Shown here piece after piece: positions 25,498-34,721 of a stretch of DNA of 57,198 nucleotides. Source of the DNA: Thalassolituus sp. (GTDB taxonomy: Bacteria; Pseudomonadota; Gammaproteobacteria; Pseudomonadales; Oceanobacteraceae); NCBI GenBank assembly GCA_006212115.1, contig PDUK01000008.1, positions 1 through 57,198 of the forward strand, written 5' to 3'. The notes beneath the pieces are model-generated. The model searched no databases and was not told the origin of the DNA. It worked only from the letters and a program-made list of their open reading frames with translations. The position numbers and the translations under genes were made by a program. Position 1 is the first letter of the stretch; the number at the start of each line of letters is the position of its first letter.

Positions 25498-26679
25498 ATG
25501 GAACGTTCGGTACTTGTGGTTAACTGCGGCAGCTCTTCGCTGAAGCTCGCGCTTTACCCTGATCCAAATGCCACCCAGCCCACCATTGAAGCCAGCGCAG
25601 AACGACTGGGCACAGACAAGGCGTCACTTTCAGCCTCAGGCCTGATATCACTCGACCAGACGGGCGCAATGAATCATGAAGAGGCACTCAGAGCCTTTAT
25701 TTCAGCAGCGGAAAGTGAATTACAGCATCTCGCAGGCATTGGCCATCGGGTGGTCCATGGCGGAGAAACCTTCGTCGACAGCACCCTTCTGACCAACGAC
25801 ACCATCGAACAACTGGAAGCGGTTTCGGGTCTGGCGCCACTTCACAACCCGATGAACCTGATGGGCATTTCATTGTGTCAGGAACTGTTGCCGGGCATTG
25901 AACAAGTGGCAGTCTTCGATACTGCGTTCCACCAGACGATGCCCGAGCAGGCCTGGCTTTACGGTGTACCGTACGAGTGGTACGAGCAGTTTGGCGTTCG
26001 CCGTTACGGCTTTCACGGCACCAGCTATCGGTTCGTCGCGGCAGAAACCGCACGCCGTATGGACAGCGAGGCAGACGATCTCAACCTGATCGTTGCACAC
26101 CTTGGAAACGGCTGTAGCGCCTGCGCCATTCGTCAGGGCGTATCCGTTGATACCACCATGGGACTAACGCCACTGGAAGGCCTTATCATGGGCACCCGCA
26201 GCGGTGACGTGGACCCCGGCCTACTCGATTATATGATTGAAAAGACTGACTCATCAGTTGATGCCTTGATGCAGACGCTGAATAAACAAAGTGGTCTCAA
26301 AGGGCTGTCGTCTGGGCTCAGCAACGACATGCGCTCGCTACTTGAAGCCGAAGAGTGTGGCAATACTGACGCCACCCGAGCGATCAACGCCTTCTGCTTC
26401 AGAGTTGCCCGCCACCTGTCTGCGCTCAGTACCAACCTGACCCACATCGACAGTGTTGTGTTTACCGGCGGCATTGGCGAGCACTCTGCCGTTATACGAC
26501 AACGTATCCTGGCTGCGTGGCGGAATATGCCATTCCGGTTAAATCAGGAGCTGAATAATCAGAATGGCGACCACCAGGGACGTATCAGCGAGCATGGTAC
26601 ACCACTGGTATTAGTAGTCCCCACCGACGAAGAACGCATGATCGCTCAAGATACCTACAGGCTAACTCATCATGATTAA
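25498..26679 (+). CDS. ackA: Acetate kinase
   Basis: 393 residues. ASKHA-fold motifs are all visible: VLVVNCGSSSLKLAL at the N-terminus, HRVVHGGETF near residue 83, FDTAFHQTMP near 140, HLGNGCSACAIRQG near 200, and GTRSGDVDPG near 230. It converts acetyl phosphate and ADP to acetate and ATP. An AAGGAA ribosome site precedes the ATG. It overlaps pta by 8 bases, so the pair forms the usual acetate overflow/acetyl-phosphate operon; acetyl phosphate may also feed the several response regulators nearby. Confidence 0.96.
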   Translation: MERSVLVVNCGSSSLKLALYPDPNATQPTIEASAERLGTDKASLSASGLISLDQTGAMNHEEALRAFISAAESELQHLAGIGHRVVHGGETFVDSTLLTNDTIEQLEAVSGLAPLHNPMNLMGISLCQELLPGIEQVAVFDTAFHQTMPEQAWLYGVPYEWYEQFGVRRYGFHGTSYRFVAAETARRMDSEADDLNLIVAHLGNGCSACAIRQGVSVDTTMGLTPLEGLIMGTRSGDVDPGLLDYMIEKTDSSVDALMQTLNKQSGLKGLSSGLSNDMRSLLEAEECGNTDATRAINAFCFRVARHLSALSTNLTHIDSVVFTGGIGEHSAVIRQRILAAWRNMPFRLNQELNNQNGDHQGRISEHGTPLVLVVPTDEERMIAQDTYRLTHHD

Positions 26680-28786
26680 TATATTTATTGCGCCCACCGA
26701 CACCGAAAGCGGTCTGACCACCATTAGCCTGGGACTGATACAGGCACTGGATGCTCAGGGCCTGAAAGTTGGTTTTGTAAAACCCGTTGCACCGGGTAAT
26801 TCAGCAAACGAACGCTCAACCCGACTCGTTCGTTCGGTATTGCATCTCGACACCCCCGAACCCATGCCGCTGAATCAGATACAGCAAGGTGTCAGCGATG
26901 GCATGATGGATCGGATTCTGGAGGACTGCGTGGGCCTTCATGCTCAGGTTTCTGAAGGCTGTGACGTGGTCATTATTGAGGGACTGGTGCCCGATCGCAG
27001 TGAGCCCTTTACAGCGAAATTGAACGTCGAGATAGCCAAAGCACTTGGCGCAGATGTCTTGCTGGTGACCAGCGCAGAAGGAAAAAGCGTCGATCAGATA
27101 CGATCTGAGCTTAAACTGCAGGTCGGACTATTTGGCGGCAAAAAAGCCAGCATGATGGGCTCCATCATCAATAAAGCCGGCGCACCGGACACCCATGGCG
27201 CTCTGCCAACCTCCGAGCAGTCTCCCACAGATATGCCACCAGCAGGGTGTAGCGCGCAGGAGTGCGAGCAAATCGAAATTGACGGCTGCCCTGTCGTTGG
27301 CGTTATTCCGTGGCAGGCAGACTTGCTTAGTCCCCGCACGCTGGATATTGCCCGAGCACTCAACGCAGACGTCATCAACGAGGGCAATATTGATGAGCGA
27401 CGAGTTGCCCGTATCACCCTGTGCGCCCGTACGCTGACCCATATGATCGATCAGCTCCGTCCCGGCACGCTGGTTGTCACACCCGGTGATCGTGACGATA
27501 TCATCGTCGCCAGCGCCATGGCAGCGACGAATGGTACGCCGCTAGCCGGACTTCTGTTGACCTCCGGCTATACGCCTACTGACGCTCTGCGCAGCCTGTG
27601 TGAACGCGCTTGGCAGACCGGCTTGCCGGTACTGAGTGTCGAAGGTGACAGCTACAGCACCGCTCGCGCGCTCACGCACATGAACACGCATGTTCCGGTC
27701 GACGACACCCACCGCGTCAACAGAATCATGAACGTGGTTGCCCAGCACCTCGATATTGAAACCTTGTCTGAACGCATTGGTGCACCTCACACCCCAAGAA
27801 TGAGTCCTGCGGCGTTCCGCCATCAGCTCGTCGCTCACGCCCGAGCGAACAAGCGTCGGATCGTTCTCCCTGAGGGTGAAGAACCGCGCACCATTACCGC
27901 TGCAGCGATTTGTCAGAGCCGGGGCATTGCCGACTGTATTCTGCTCGGCGATGAGGAAACCGTGCGCCAGGTGGCTCGAGCGCAGGAGGTCGAGCTACCC
28001 GACGATCTGACCATATTGAATCCGGACAGCGTGCGTGAAAACTACGTAGCAGGCATGGTTGAACGACGTAAACACAAAAACCTGACGGAACCTATGGCAC
28101 TCGCTCAGCTCGAGGATAATGTTGTGCTGGGCACCATGATGCTGGCACAGGACGAAGTAGACGGCCTGGTATCGGGTGCTATCCATACCACCGCCAATAC
28201 CATCCGACCTGCCCTGCAGCTGATCAAAACCGCTCCGGAAGCAAAACTGGTGTCCTCGGTATTCTTCATGGGCCTGCCCGATCAGGTACTGGTCTATGGA
28301 GATTGCGCAGTGAACCCAGACCCAGGACCGGAAGAGCTGGCGGACATCGCCATACAGAGTGCTGAATCCGCCAAACAGATGAACATACCGGTCCGTATCG
28401 CCATGCTGTCGTATTCCACCGGCGAGTCTGGCAGTGGAGCGGATGTCGAAAAAGTCCGCGCAGCAACAGCCATTGTGCGCGAACGCCGCCCTGATCTGGT
28501 AGTCGATGGGCCTTTGCAATATGATGCGGCCACCACCGCCAGTGTCGCGCGTAGTAAGGCACCTGACAGCCCGGTCGCAGGTCAGGCAACGGTATTGATT
28601 TTCCCGGATCTGAATACGGGTAATACCACCTACAAAGCGGTCCAGCGTAGCGCCAATGTCATCAGTATTGGTCCTATGCTTCAGGGGCTTGCGAAGCCGG
28701 TCAACGATTTGTCACGTGGCGCACTGGTAGAGGACATTGTCTACACCATCGCTCTCACGGCGATACAGTCTCAACATCAGAAATAA
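26672..28786 (+). CDS. pta: Phosphate acetyltransferase (long form)
   Basis: 704 residues, the long gammaproteobacterial form. N-terminal P-loop-like domain (FIAPTDTESGLTTISLG, then VGFVKPV), a middle DRTGG domain (about residues 230-350), and the catalytic PTA domain (about 385-700) with RRIVLPEGEEPRTITAA, GLVSGAIHTTANTIRPALQ and FPDLNTGNTTYKAVQR. It interconverts acetyl-CoA and acetyl phosphate. The start overlaps the end of ackA by 8 bases; the YihG-like acyltransferase follows after 12 bases and is probably in the same transcript. Confidence 0.95.
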   Translation: MINIFIAPTDTESGLTTISLGLIQALDAQGLKVGFVKPVAPGNSANERSTRLVRSVLHLDTPEPMPLNQIQQGVSDGMMDRILEDCVGLHAQVSEGCDVVIIEGLVPDRSEPFTAKLNVEIAKALGADVLLVTSAEGKSVDQIRSELKLQVGLFGGKKASMMGSIINKAGAPDTHGALPTSEQSPTDMPPAGCSAQECEQIEIDGCPVVGVIPWQADLLSPRTLDIARALNADVINEGNIDERRVARITLCARTLTHMIDQLRPGTLVVTPGDRDDIIVASAMAATNGTPLAGLLLTSGYTPTDALRSLCERAWQTGLPVLSVEGDSYSTARALTHMNTHVPVDDTHRVNRIMNVVAQHLDIETLSERIGAPHTPRMSPAAFRHQLVAHARANKRRIVLPEGEEPRTITAAAICQSRGIADCILLGDEETVRQVARAQEVELPDDLTILNPDSVRENYVAGMVERRKHKNLTEPMALAQLEDNVVLGTMMLAQDEVDGLVSGAIHTTANTIRPALQLIKTAPEAKLVSSVFFMGLPDQVLVYGDCAVNPDPGPEELADIAIQSAESAKQMNIPVRIAMLSYSTGESGSGADVEKVRAATAIVRERRPDLVVDGPLQYDAATTASVARSKAPDSPVAGQATVLIFPDLNTGNTTYKAVQRSANVISIGPMLQGLAKPVNDLSRGALVEDIVYTIALTAIQSQHQK

Positions 28787-28798
28787 GGTATTCGACAC

Positions 28799-29680
28799 AT
28801 GCCACCGATCGTAACCGGTATCATTGCCAGCCTGCTTTTACTTGCTAACACCCTGTTCTGGGCGTGCTTTCTGTTCCCGCTTACCTTTCTCAAGGTCATC
28901 ATTCCTGTTGCACCGATCAGGAAAGTCCTGACGTCGGTACTGGCTATGATCGCCAATGCCTGGATCACCTGTAACTCTGGCTGGATGATGCTGACGCAGA
29001 AGATGAACTGGACCATCGAACGTCCTGATAACCTGAACCGACAGGGTTGGTATTTTGTCCTCAGTAATCATCAGAGTTGGGTCGATATTCTGGTGCTACA
29101 ACACACGCTGAACGGGCGCATTCCCCTGCTGAAATTCTTCCTCAAGCAAGAATTGATCAAAGTGCCAATCATGGGAGCTGCCTGGTGGGCGCTCGACTTC
29201 CCGTTTATGAAGCGCTACAGCAAAGAATACCTGGCGAAACACCCAGAAATGAAAGGCAAAGATCTCGAAACGACTCGCGCCGCGTGCGAAAAGTTTAAAG
29301 ACATGCCCACCAGCGTGATGAACTTTCTTGAAGGTACCCGCTTCACCCAGCAGAAACACGATGAAACCCAATCGCCCTTCAAGCATCTTCTGAAGCCAAA
29401 AGCAGGCGGTATGGCCTTCGCTATGAGCGCTATGGGAGATCAGTTTCAATCTATTCTGGATGTCACTATCAACTACCCGGATGGGATTCCTACTTTCGCT
29501 GACTTTATTCAGGGAAAGATGCCGCGCTGTGAAGTGGTCGTGGAGGAGAAGCCAATTCCATCAGAATTGATGAATGGTGATTACGAGACAGACGCTCAGT
29601 ACCGTCTCGATTTTCAGCAGTGGGTGCAGCAACTCTGGGAAGAAAAAGACGCTCGCCTTGAATCAATGCGCAACCGCTAA
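28799..29680 (+). CDS. YihG-like lysophospholipid acyltransferase
   Basis: 293 residues. One or two N-terminal membrane segments (about residues 5-40) precede a PlsC-type domain: NHQSWVD (the HX4D catalytic motif, near residue 90), IPLLKFFLKQELIKVPIMG, WALDFPFMKRYSKEYL, and FLEGTRFT (acceptor-binding EGT box). These blocks correspond closely to E. coli YihG, an acyltransferase that adds an acyl chain to lysophosphatidic acid or similar acceptors at the inner membrane. It lies 12 bases after pta. It could also supply the second acylation for ornithine lipids, but nothing here shows that. Confidence 0.88.
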   Translation: MPPIVTGIIASLLLLANTLFWACFLFPLTFLKVIIPVAPIRKVLTSVLAMIANAWITCNSGWMMLTQKMNWTIERPDNLNRQGWYFVLSNHQSWVDILVLQHTLNGRIPLLKFFLKQELIKVPIMGAAWWALDFPFMKRYSKEYLAKHPEMKGKDLETTRAACEKFKDMPTSVMNFLEGTRFTQQKHDETQSPFKHLLKPKAGGMAFAMSAMGDQFQSILDVTINYPDGIPTFADFIQGKMPRCEVVVEEKPIPSELMNGDYETDAQYRLDFQQWVQQLWEEKDARLESMRNR

Positions 29681-29693
29681 AATAACCCGGCAG

Positions 29694-30959
29694 TCAGTAA
29701 TCAGTGACTGACTGCCGTTTAATCTGGTTACGCCCTTCGTTCTTCGCCTGATAGAGGGCGATATCCGCTTTCTTTAGCAGCCCCTCGTAGTGATCACCCG
29801 CTCTCGGAATTTCTGCCGCCACACCGATACTGATGGTAGCGCGACTGAAAGGCGATTGGGCATGCGGAATATTCATTCCTGCAACGGCATCACACAACTC
29901 CTGCGCCAGATCACAGCCCCGGTCCAGAGTCGTCTCCGGCAACAGAATGACAAATTCCTCTCCCCCGTATCGGGCACAGACATCACCCGGACGGCGACAG
30001 AACTCTGACATCTTCTGGGCGATCTTCCTCAGGCACTCATCTCCTTGTTGATGTCCGTACTGATCGTTGTACGACTTGAATAAGTCGACATCGATCATTA
30101 ACACCGCCAAAGGCACATTGCTGCGTAAACAGCGCCGCCATTCATCAGCTAGGTGGGTCTCTGCGTATCGACGATTGGCGATACCCGTCAACGAGTCGGT
30201 GGTCGACAATTGCTGTAAACGACGGCCGAGGTACTGCAGACGATCGGCTTCCAGGGCCAGCAGCCTGTTTTTGATGTAATCCGTACGGGTACCACTTTCG
30301 ATGGTGTAGGACAGATAAGACGCCATGATCACCAGAATGGTCCAGAACAGCAGATAGTACGGCGCCATACCAATGGCCAGAACATCTACTTCACTGAGAG
30401 GATCAGGCCTCGGCATCAGCACAATAAACGCGCCGTACGACAACAACATCGCTACCGAGCAAGACAACATAGCCCGATAATTACTCCTGAGCCCCAGTAG
30501 CGCAAAGACCTGCATCGGAATCATGCCGAGATGGTAGAAATAACCCCACGGAAGATCCACAACCGAGATATTCCAAAGCACGGAGGTAAAACAGAGATAG
30601 ATGCCGCTCACCAACACATATATCGAGTAGCGCGCATACCCACTGCGCGGCAGCCAGATAATCAGAAGTAACAGGAGTACAGCGATCAGAACGCGAACGC
30701 TGAATAAGGTAACCGCATCCGGCCCACCAAATGAGAAATCCGCCCAGCCAAACACAACAAAAACCAGCAGACCGGACATAATGACGCGCAGGTCGACACT
30801 GAAAAACTGACGTAAGCGATAGGCCTGATACTCGGATTCCAGCTTAGTCGGAAATCGTCCTCCGGCTTTGCGCCGTTCGATCAGGCTCGTCAAAACATTT
30901 ATCTGGTTTTCGAGGGGCTGCAGCGTATCGCCCTCTCTCTGGACACTGGAACTGGTCAA
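29694..30959 (-). CDS. Membrane diguanylate cyclase
   Basis: 421 residues. About 50 cytoplasmic residues lead into roughly six membrane segments (about residues 58-215) of a MASE-like sensor I cannot name. A short coiled coil then leads to a GGDEF domain (about 250-415): STTDSLTGIANRRYA, active site RYGGEEF near residue 335, and I-site RPGD five residues before it. It makes c-di-GMP under feedback control. It converges on the YihG-like gene and is divergent from cysK across 143 bases. Confidence 0.9.
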   Translation of the reverse strand: MTSSSVQREGDTLQPLENQINVLTSLIERRKAGGRFPTKLESEYQAYRLRQFFSVDLRVIMSGLLVFVVFGWADFSFGGPDAVTLFSVRVLIAVLLLLLIIWLPRSGYARYSIYVLVSGIYLCFTSVLWNISVVDLPWGYFYHLGMIPMQVFALLGLRSNYRAMLSCSVAMLLSYGAFIVLMPRPDPLSEVDVLAIGMAPYYLLFWTILVIMASYLSYTIESGTRTDYIKNRLLALEADRLQYLGRRLQQLSTTDSLTGIANRRYAETHLADEWRRCLRSNVPLAVLMIDVDLFKSYNDQYGHQQGDECLRKIAQKMSEFCRRPGDVCARYGGEEFVILLPETTLDRGCDLAQELCDAVAGMNIPHAQSPFSRATISIGVAAEIPRAGDHYEGLLKKADIALYQAKNEGRNQIKRQSVTDY

Positions 30960-31000
30960 CTTCGCTCCCGGTTGACTGTTGTTGTACTATTTAGCCGGTA

Positions 31001-31026
31001 AGTACACGTTGGCTACTAGTACACGT
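31001..31026. repeat. Direct repeat in the cyclase/cysK gap
   Basis: AGTACACGT occurs at 31001-31009 and again at 31018-31026, 17 bases start to start, in the divergent gap between the membrane diguanylate cyclase and cysK. The spacing suggests a binding site for a regulator of one or both genes, but could be chance. Confidence 0.3.
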
Positions 31027-31102
31027 ACATCATTGTTCTGATCTGATCAGACATACCTCGCGTAAGTTTAGCCCAATCAGAAAAATTGTCACTGAGGAAG
31101 CC

Positions 31103-32053
31103 ATGAAGGTTTACGAAGATATCACTCAATCAATCGGCAATACGCCGCTTGTCCGCATCAACAAATTGACTCAACACCCAAAGGTCTTCGCGAAACTGGA
31201 AAACCGCAATCCAGCGCATTCGGTTAAGTGTCGTATTGGCGCAAACATGGTGTGGCAGGCGGAACAGGACGGGCTCCTCAAGCCGGGAATGGAAATCGTT
31301 GAACCGACCAGCGGTAATACTGGCATTGCCCTCGCATTCGTAGCCACAGCCAGAGGCTATAAGGTAACCCTATGTATGCCCGAGACCATGAGTATCGAGC
31401 GCCGTAAAGTCATGCAGGCACTGGGCGCAAACCTGGTACTGACTGAAGGGCCAAAGGGTATGAAGGGAGCCGTTCAGAAGGCAGAACAACTGCTGGCTGA
31501 AGACCCAGATACACGCATTATGCTGCAGCAATTTGATAATCCCGCCAATCCTGCAATTCACGAAAAAACCACGGGACCGGAAATCTGGAACGATACAGAT
31601 GGAACTGTGGACGTACTGGTCGCCGGAGTCGGGACCGGTGGTACGATAAGCGGCTGCGCCCGCTATCTGAAAGCCCAGAAGAGCAGTATTCAAGCCGTCG
31701 CTGTTGAACCTGCTGACTCTGCCATTATTACCCAACGAATCGCTGGCGAAGAGATAACCCCAGCCCCACATAAAATTCAGGGGATCGGTGCTAACTTCAT
31801 TCCGGGCAATCTCGATATCGACCTACTCGACCGCGTTGAGGCAGTCTCCAATGAGGCGTCTATGGCAATGGCCCATCGCTTGATGTCTGAGGAAGGCATC
31901 CTTGCCGGTATTTCGTGCGGTGCGGCGATGGAAGCAGCCTTGCGTCTCGCAGACACGCCTGAGTACGCGGACAAGACAATCGTCGTTGTGCTGCCTGACT
32001 CGGGCGAACGCTACCTGACATCGCCTCTGTTCGAGGGTTATTTCGATCGATAA
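31103..32053 (+). CDS. cysK: Cysteine synthase A (O-acetylserine sulfhydrylase)
   Basis: 316 residues, a fold-type II PLP enzyme. The PLP lysine is in [14 protein letters not shown] (near residue 43), the substrate loop is [11 protein letters not shown] (near 69), and the phosphate-binding loop is [10 protein letters not shown] (near 178). The MSIERRK and EKTTGPEIW blocks and the PxSGERYL-type end ([11 protein letters not shown]) agree with CysK; CysM usually lacks the long KTTGPEIW block. It makes cysteine from O-acetylserine and sulfide. The SD is GAGGAAGCC just before the ATG. The AlkB-like frame begins immediately after or across its end. Confidence 0.93.
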   Translation: MKVYEDITQSIGNTPLVRINKLTQHPKVFAKLENRNPAHSVKCRIGANMVWQAEQDGLLKPGMEIVEPTSGNTGIALAFVATARGYKVTLCMPETMSIERRKVMQALGANLVLTEGPKGMKGAVQKAEQLLAEDPDTRIMLQQFDNPANPAIHEKTTGPEIWNDTDGTVDVLVAGVGTGGTISGCARYLKAQKSSIQAVAVEPADSAIITQRIAGEEITPAPHKIQGIGANFIPGNLDIDLLDRVEAVSNEASMAMAHRLMSEEGILAGISCGAAMEAALRLADTPEYADKTIVVVLPDSGERYLTSPLFEGYFDR

Positions 32054-32150
32054 GTCGAGCTCCCCATCGGAGTCACCCTCGAATGGTGACTTCGAGTATC
32101 TCCCTGCCTGGTTATCAGAAGCATCAGCGAAGCATCTCTTTGCTGACCTG

Positions 32151-32642
32151 ATGACCAACCTCTGCTGGCAACAACCCAGTATTACGCTGTACGGTAAACA
32201 GCATCCAATTCCTCGCCTGCAGGCATGGCTTGGAGATCGTCCGCATAAGTATCGGTATTCAGGTCAGGATTTTATTGCCGATATTTGGCCCGACTCCGTC
32301 GCCGATATCGCTCGCGATATTTCAGCCGAGACTGGCGTCCTGATGAATTCGGTATTGGTAAATCTGTATCGGGATGGACAGGACAGCATGGGTTGGCATG
32401 CCGATGATGAGCCCGAATTAGGACCGGACCCTGTGATCGCCTCACTGAGCCTTGGAGCAACGCGGGACTTTGCTTTAAGAAGAACCGGCACGACACGACA
32501 AGCTGGCCGTATTGCCTTGAGTGATGGCAGCCTGCTCGTTATGAAGGCAGGTATGCAAAGTCGCTGGCAACATGCTCTGCCGAAACGCGCCCGAGTAAAG
32601 TTGCCTCGGATCAATCTTACGTTCAGGCAAATTATCGTCTGA
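32151..32642 (+). CDS. AlkB-like Fe(II)/2-oxoglutarate dioxygenase (start uncertain)
   Basis: 163 residues from the first ATG. Core of the AlkB (2OG-FeII) family, which removes alkyl groups from nucleic acid bases by oxidation: iron ligands in GWHADDE (HxD near residue 82) and RWQHALPK (distal His near 139), and the 2-oxoglutarate arginine in PRINLTFR near the end. Family proteins normally have about 35-45 more N-terminal residues; these are present in frame upstream (from 32043, including FEYLPAWL and SAKHLFADL) but no ATG, GTG or TTG occurs between the stop at 32016 and 32151. Only ATT (32040), ATC (32046) and CTG (32148) are available. The 3' end overlaps the converging barrel gene by 11 bases. 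Confidence 0.8.
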   Translation: MTNLCWQQPSITLYGKQHPIPRLQAWLGDRPHKYRYSGQDFIADIWPDSVADIARDISAETGVLMNSVLVNLYRDGQDSMGWHADDEPELGPDPVIASLSLGATRDFALRRTGTTRQAGRIALSDGSLLVMKAGMQSRWQHALPKRARVKLPRINLTFRQIIV

Positions 32643-33636
32643 ACTCAGCCTGTAAGCGGAACATAATCACAGGGGTCGGCTTCCACTCGTTCTCCCGTGT
32701 CCAGACGTATTGCGGCTGAATCTCGGCAAACATCCACTCATGGTAAACGCGTCTGCGCACCCTGACCCCAAATTCATACGCATCAAACGTCGGCCCAAAC
32801 TCAGAATCTCCAGTCGCCCGCGCTAAAACCGCATAAGCGTAGATGGGGTTGATTTCGTGATACAGGCCGCCACCATACATCAAAGTAAAGTAGTCATTAT
32901 TCAACAGATATTCCGCCTCCGTTTCCAAACGGAATAGCCGTTGGGTATCGATAGGACGGTCAAAAGTCAGATCTGTTACCGAGCCATAACCGTCAGAAGT
33001 GTAATAGTTCAATTCCTGACGCAGGTTCAGATTCCAGTAGTCAAAATAAACTGGCCGACGTGCACGCAAACGGATAAATGGATCAGGAGGAATCCCCCAA
33101 CGAACCCCGGCATCAACGGACGAACTCCAGCGCTCGCTTTGTTGAATAATAAATCGCAATGCCGAGCTGTAAGTTACATTGTCGGGGCTCTCAAATATCT
33201 GCGACTCACGTACATCCTCATCTTCCGACTGCAGCAGCAGATTCAGTCGGTCATTCGTGTGCGGCAGCTCGATATTCATGCTCACACCGAATTTATAATC
33301 GACCGGATCACCTAACTCCCGACGGGTAAAAAAGGAAAACTTGGCGTGACTTCCCTGCCCCTGAATATCCGTGACGTCGTCATTGAAAAAGCGGTCTACG
33401 AAAAAGCTGTCGATACCGCCTGACAGATTATCCAGATGATCGACCAGCCAGCGTCGTGAGCGCTCGGCCATATCATCCGTTACCTCAGTCTGTGCAGCAT
33501 CACCAGAAAGAGAATCTGTATCCTGAGGCCAGACAATACCGGGGGGGACTAAACTCGGCTCAGCCCAGATCTCATCACCCAATGCCGGAGCACTGGTAAC
33601 GAAAAAGATAAGAGTCAGTCCGATCAGATGCAGCAT
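32632..33636 (-). CDS. Outer-membrane beta-barrel protein of unknown function
   Basis: 334 residues from MLHLIGLTLIFFVTSAPALG, a signal peptide; this ATG is preferred because the longer frame (to 33759) would lie inside the fieF gene and carries no export signal before the hydrophobic run. A short Asp-rich region (to about residue 70) is followed by an about 240-residue series of amphipathic strands with aromatic girdles (FSFFTRRELG, LRQELNYYTSDGYG, IMFRLQAEFRR) ending in a strand typical of outer-membrane barrels. I do not recognise a functional family. It follows fieF on the same strand with 13 bases between, so the two may be co-transcribed. Confidence 0.7.
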   Translation of the reverse strand: MLHLIGLTLIFFVTSAPALGDEIWAEPSLVPPGIVWPQDTDSLSGDAAQTEVTDDMAERSRRWLVDHLDNLSGGIDSFFVDRFFNDDVTDIQGQGSHAKFSFFTRRELGDPVDYKFGVSMNIELPHTNDRLNLLLQSEDEDVRESQIFESPDNVTYSSALRFIIQQSERWSSSVDAGVRWGIPPDPFIRLRARRPVYFDYWNLNLRQELNYYTSDGYGSVTDLTFDRPIDTQRLFRLETEAEYLLNNDYFTLMYGGGLYHEINPIYAYAVLARATGDSEFGPTFDAYEFGVRVRRRVYHEWMFAEIQPQYVWTRENEWKPTPVIMFRLQAEFRR

Positions 33637-33649
33637 AGTAACACTGACG

Positions 33650-34516
33650 TTAAACTGGATAATGATGAATGATGACTTCCGCTCGAGGGAAGCGTTCGCG
33701 AATCTTAGCCTCCAGTGACCGTCCTGTGTCGTGAGCATCGCGCAGCAGCTGATCACCATCCAGCTCTAAGTGAAACTGAATAAACTGAACCATTCCCGAT
33801 TGTCGGGTTTTCAGATCGTGAAATCCTTTCACCCCATCTGTTTCCTGAATGGTCTCAATTAATCTTGCCTCGTCATCAGGATCAAGCGCCTGATCCATTA
33901 ACACCGCAAGGGCTTCACGTACGATATTTATAACGCTGAAAGTCAGTGTCAAAGCGACGATTACGGCCACCACAATGTCCAGCCAGATATACCCAAGTAT
34001 GGCGCCAACCAAAGCGAAGATAACGGCAATGTTTGTCAGAATATCGCCAAAGTAATGCGCCGAATCCGCTTTTACTGCCAGAGATCCGGTTTTACGGTAC
34101 ACGTATCGCTGGTACAGCACCAAGAGCAAAGTGGCGATGGTCGAAAACGCCATCACCCCAATACTCTCCGGTAGCGCCTGCAGTTCCACTGGCTTCACTA
34201 TCCGGTCGAGCAGGTGTAACAGTAGCATCGCTACCGAGCCCAGAATAAAGGCAGACTGCATTAACGCCGCCAAACCTTCCGCTTTACTATGCCCGAAAGG
34301 ATGATCCTCATCTGGTGGAACCAGTGCGAAACGTATAGCAAAGAAATTAATTACCGACGCAGCAATGTCCATCAGGCTGTCGAGAAGAGACGATAAAACA
34401 CTGGCAGAATCGCTGGCTGACCAGGCACCGGTTTTTGCCAGAAGCAATACACTCGCAGTGATCACAGAGGCTATCGCCGCTCGGGTGACTAAGTGACCAT
34501 GGTTTACCGTTGCCAT
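33650..34516 (-). CDS. fieF: FieF-like cation diffusion facilitator
   Basis: 288 residues from MATVNHGHLVTRAAIAS. Six membrane segments and a C-terminal cytoplasmic domain. The metal-site residues known from E. coli FieF/YiiP are present: DSLMDIAAS (DxxxD in membrane segment 2), HPFGHSKAE, and HYFGDI (HxxxD in segment 5); HDLKTRQSG and IHHYPV carry the cytoplasmic metal-binding positions. It exports Fe2+/Zn2+ by proton antiport. The longer frame to 34558 has no better support; an AGGAG lies 12 bases upstream of the chosen ATG. An unusual long hairpin lies in its leader (34576-34634). Confidence 0.9.
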   Translation of the reverse strand: MATVNHGHLVTRAAIASVITASVLLLAKTGAWSASDSASVLSSLLDSLMDIAASVINFFAIRFALVPPDEDHPFGHSKAEGLAALMQSAFILGSVAMLLLHLLDRIVKPVELQALPESIGVMAFSTIATLLLVLYQRYVYRKTGSLAVKADSAHYFGDILTNIAVIFALVGAILGYIWLDIVVAVIVALTLTFSVINIVREALAVLMDQALDPDDEARLIETIQETDGVKGFHDLKTRQSGMVQFIQFHLELDGDQLLRDAHDTGRSLEAKIRERFPRAEVIIHHYPV

Positions 34517-34575
34517 TCCGGATTTATTCTCCTGCCGTGAAATAAGCCCAAGGGGCAATGATACGCCGCCAGAAC

Positions 34576-34634
34576 GAACCTGACACCCCCACTATATAAA
34601 GGTAGTCGTTTACGGTGGGGATGTGACCTGGTTC
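34576..34634. repeat. Long imperfect inverted repeat between fieF and the response regulator
   Basis: GAACC (34576-34580) and CCCCAC (34587-34592) are mirrored by GTGGGG (34615-34620) and GGTTC (34630-34634), with further pairing between them (ACA/TGT) and one small bulge, around a 22-base loop. Neither strand has a T-run after the stem, so it is not an ordinary terminator. On the minus strand it would sit about 60-118 bases upstream of the fieF start. Confidence 0.6.
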
Positions 34635-34721
34635 CTACTTGGGACAATCGAAGAAGATTAGTGCTTGATTTCGCAATAAATTGAGCTAATGATTGGCGCT
34701 TTACATAATAATAAATGTCCC

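Noticed and set aside
31103..32053. Assignment as CysM
   Set aside because: The block order, including [11 protein letters not shown] and KTTGPEIW, agrees with CysK.
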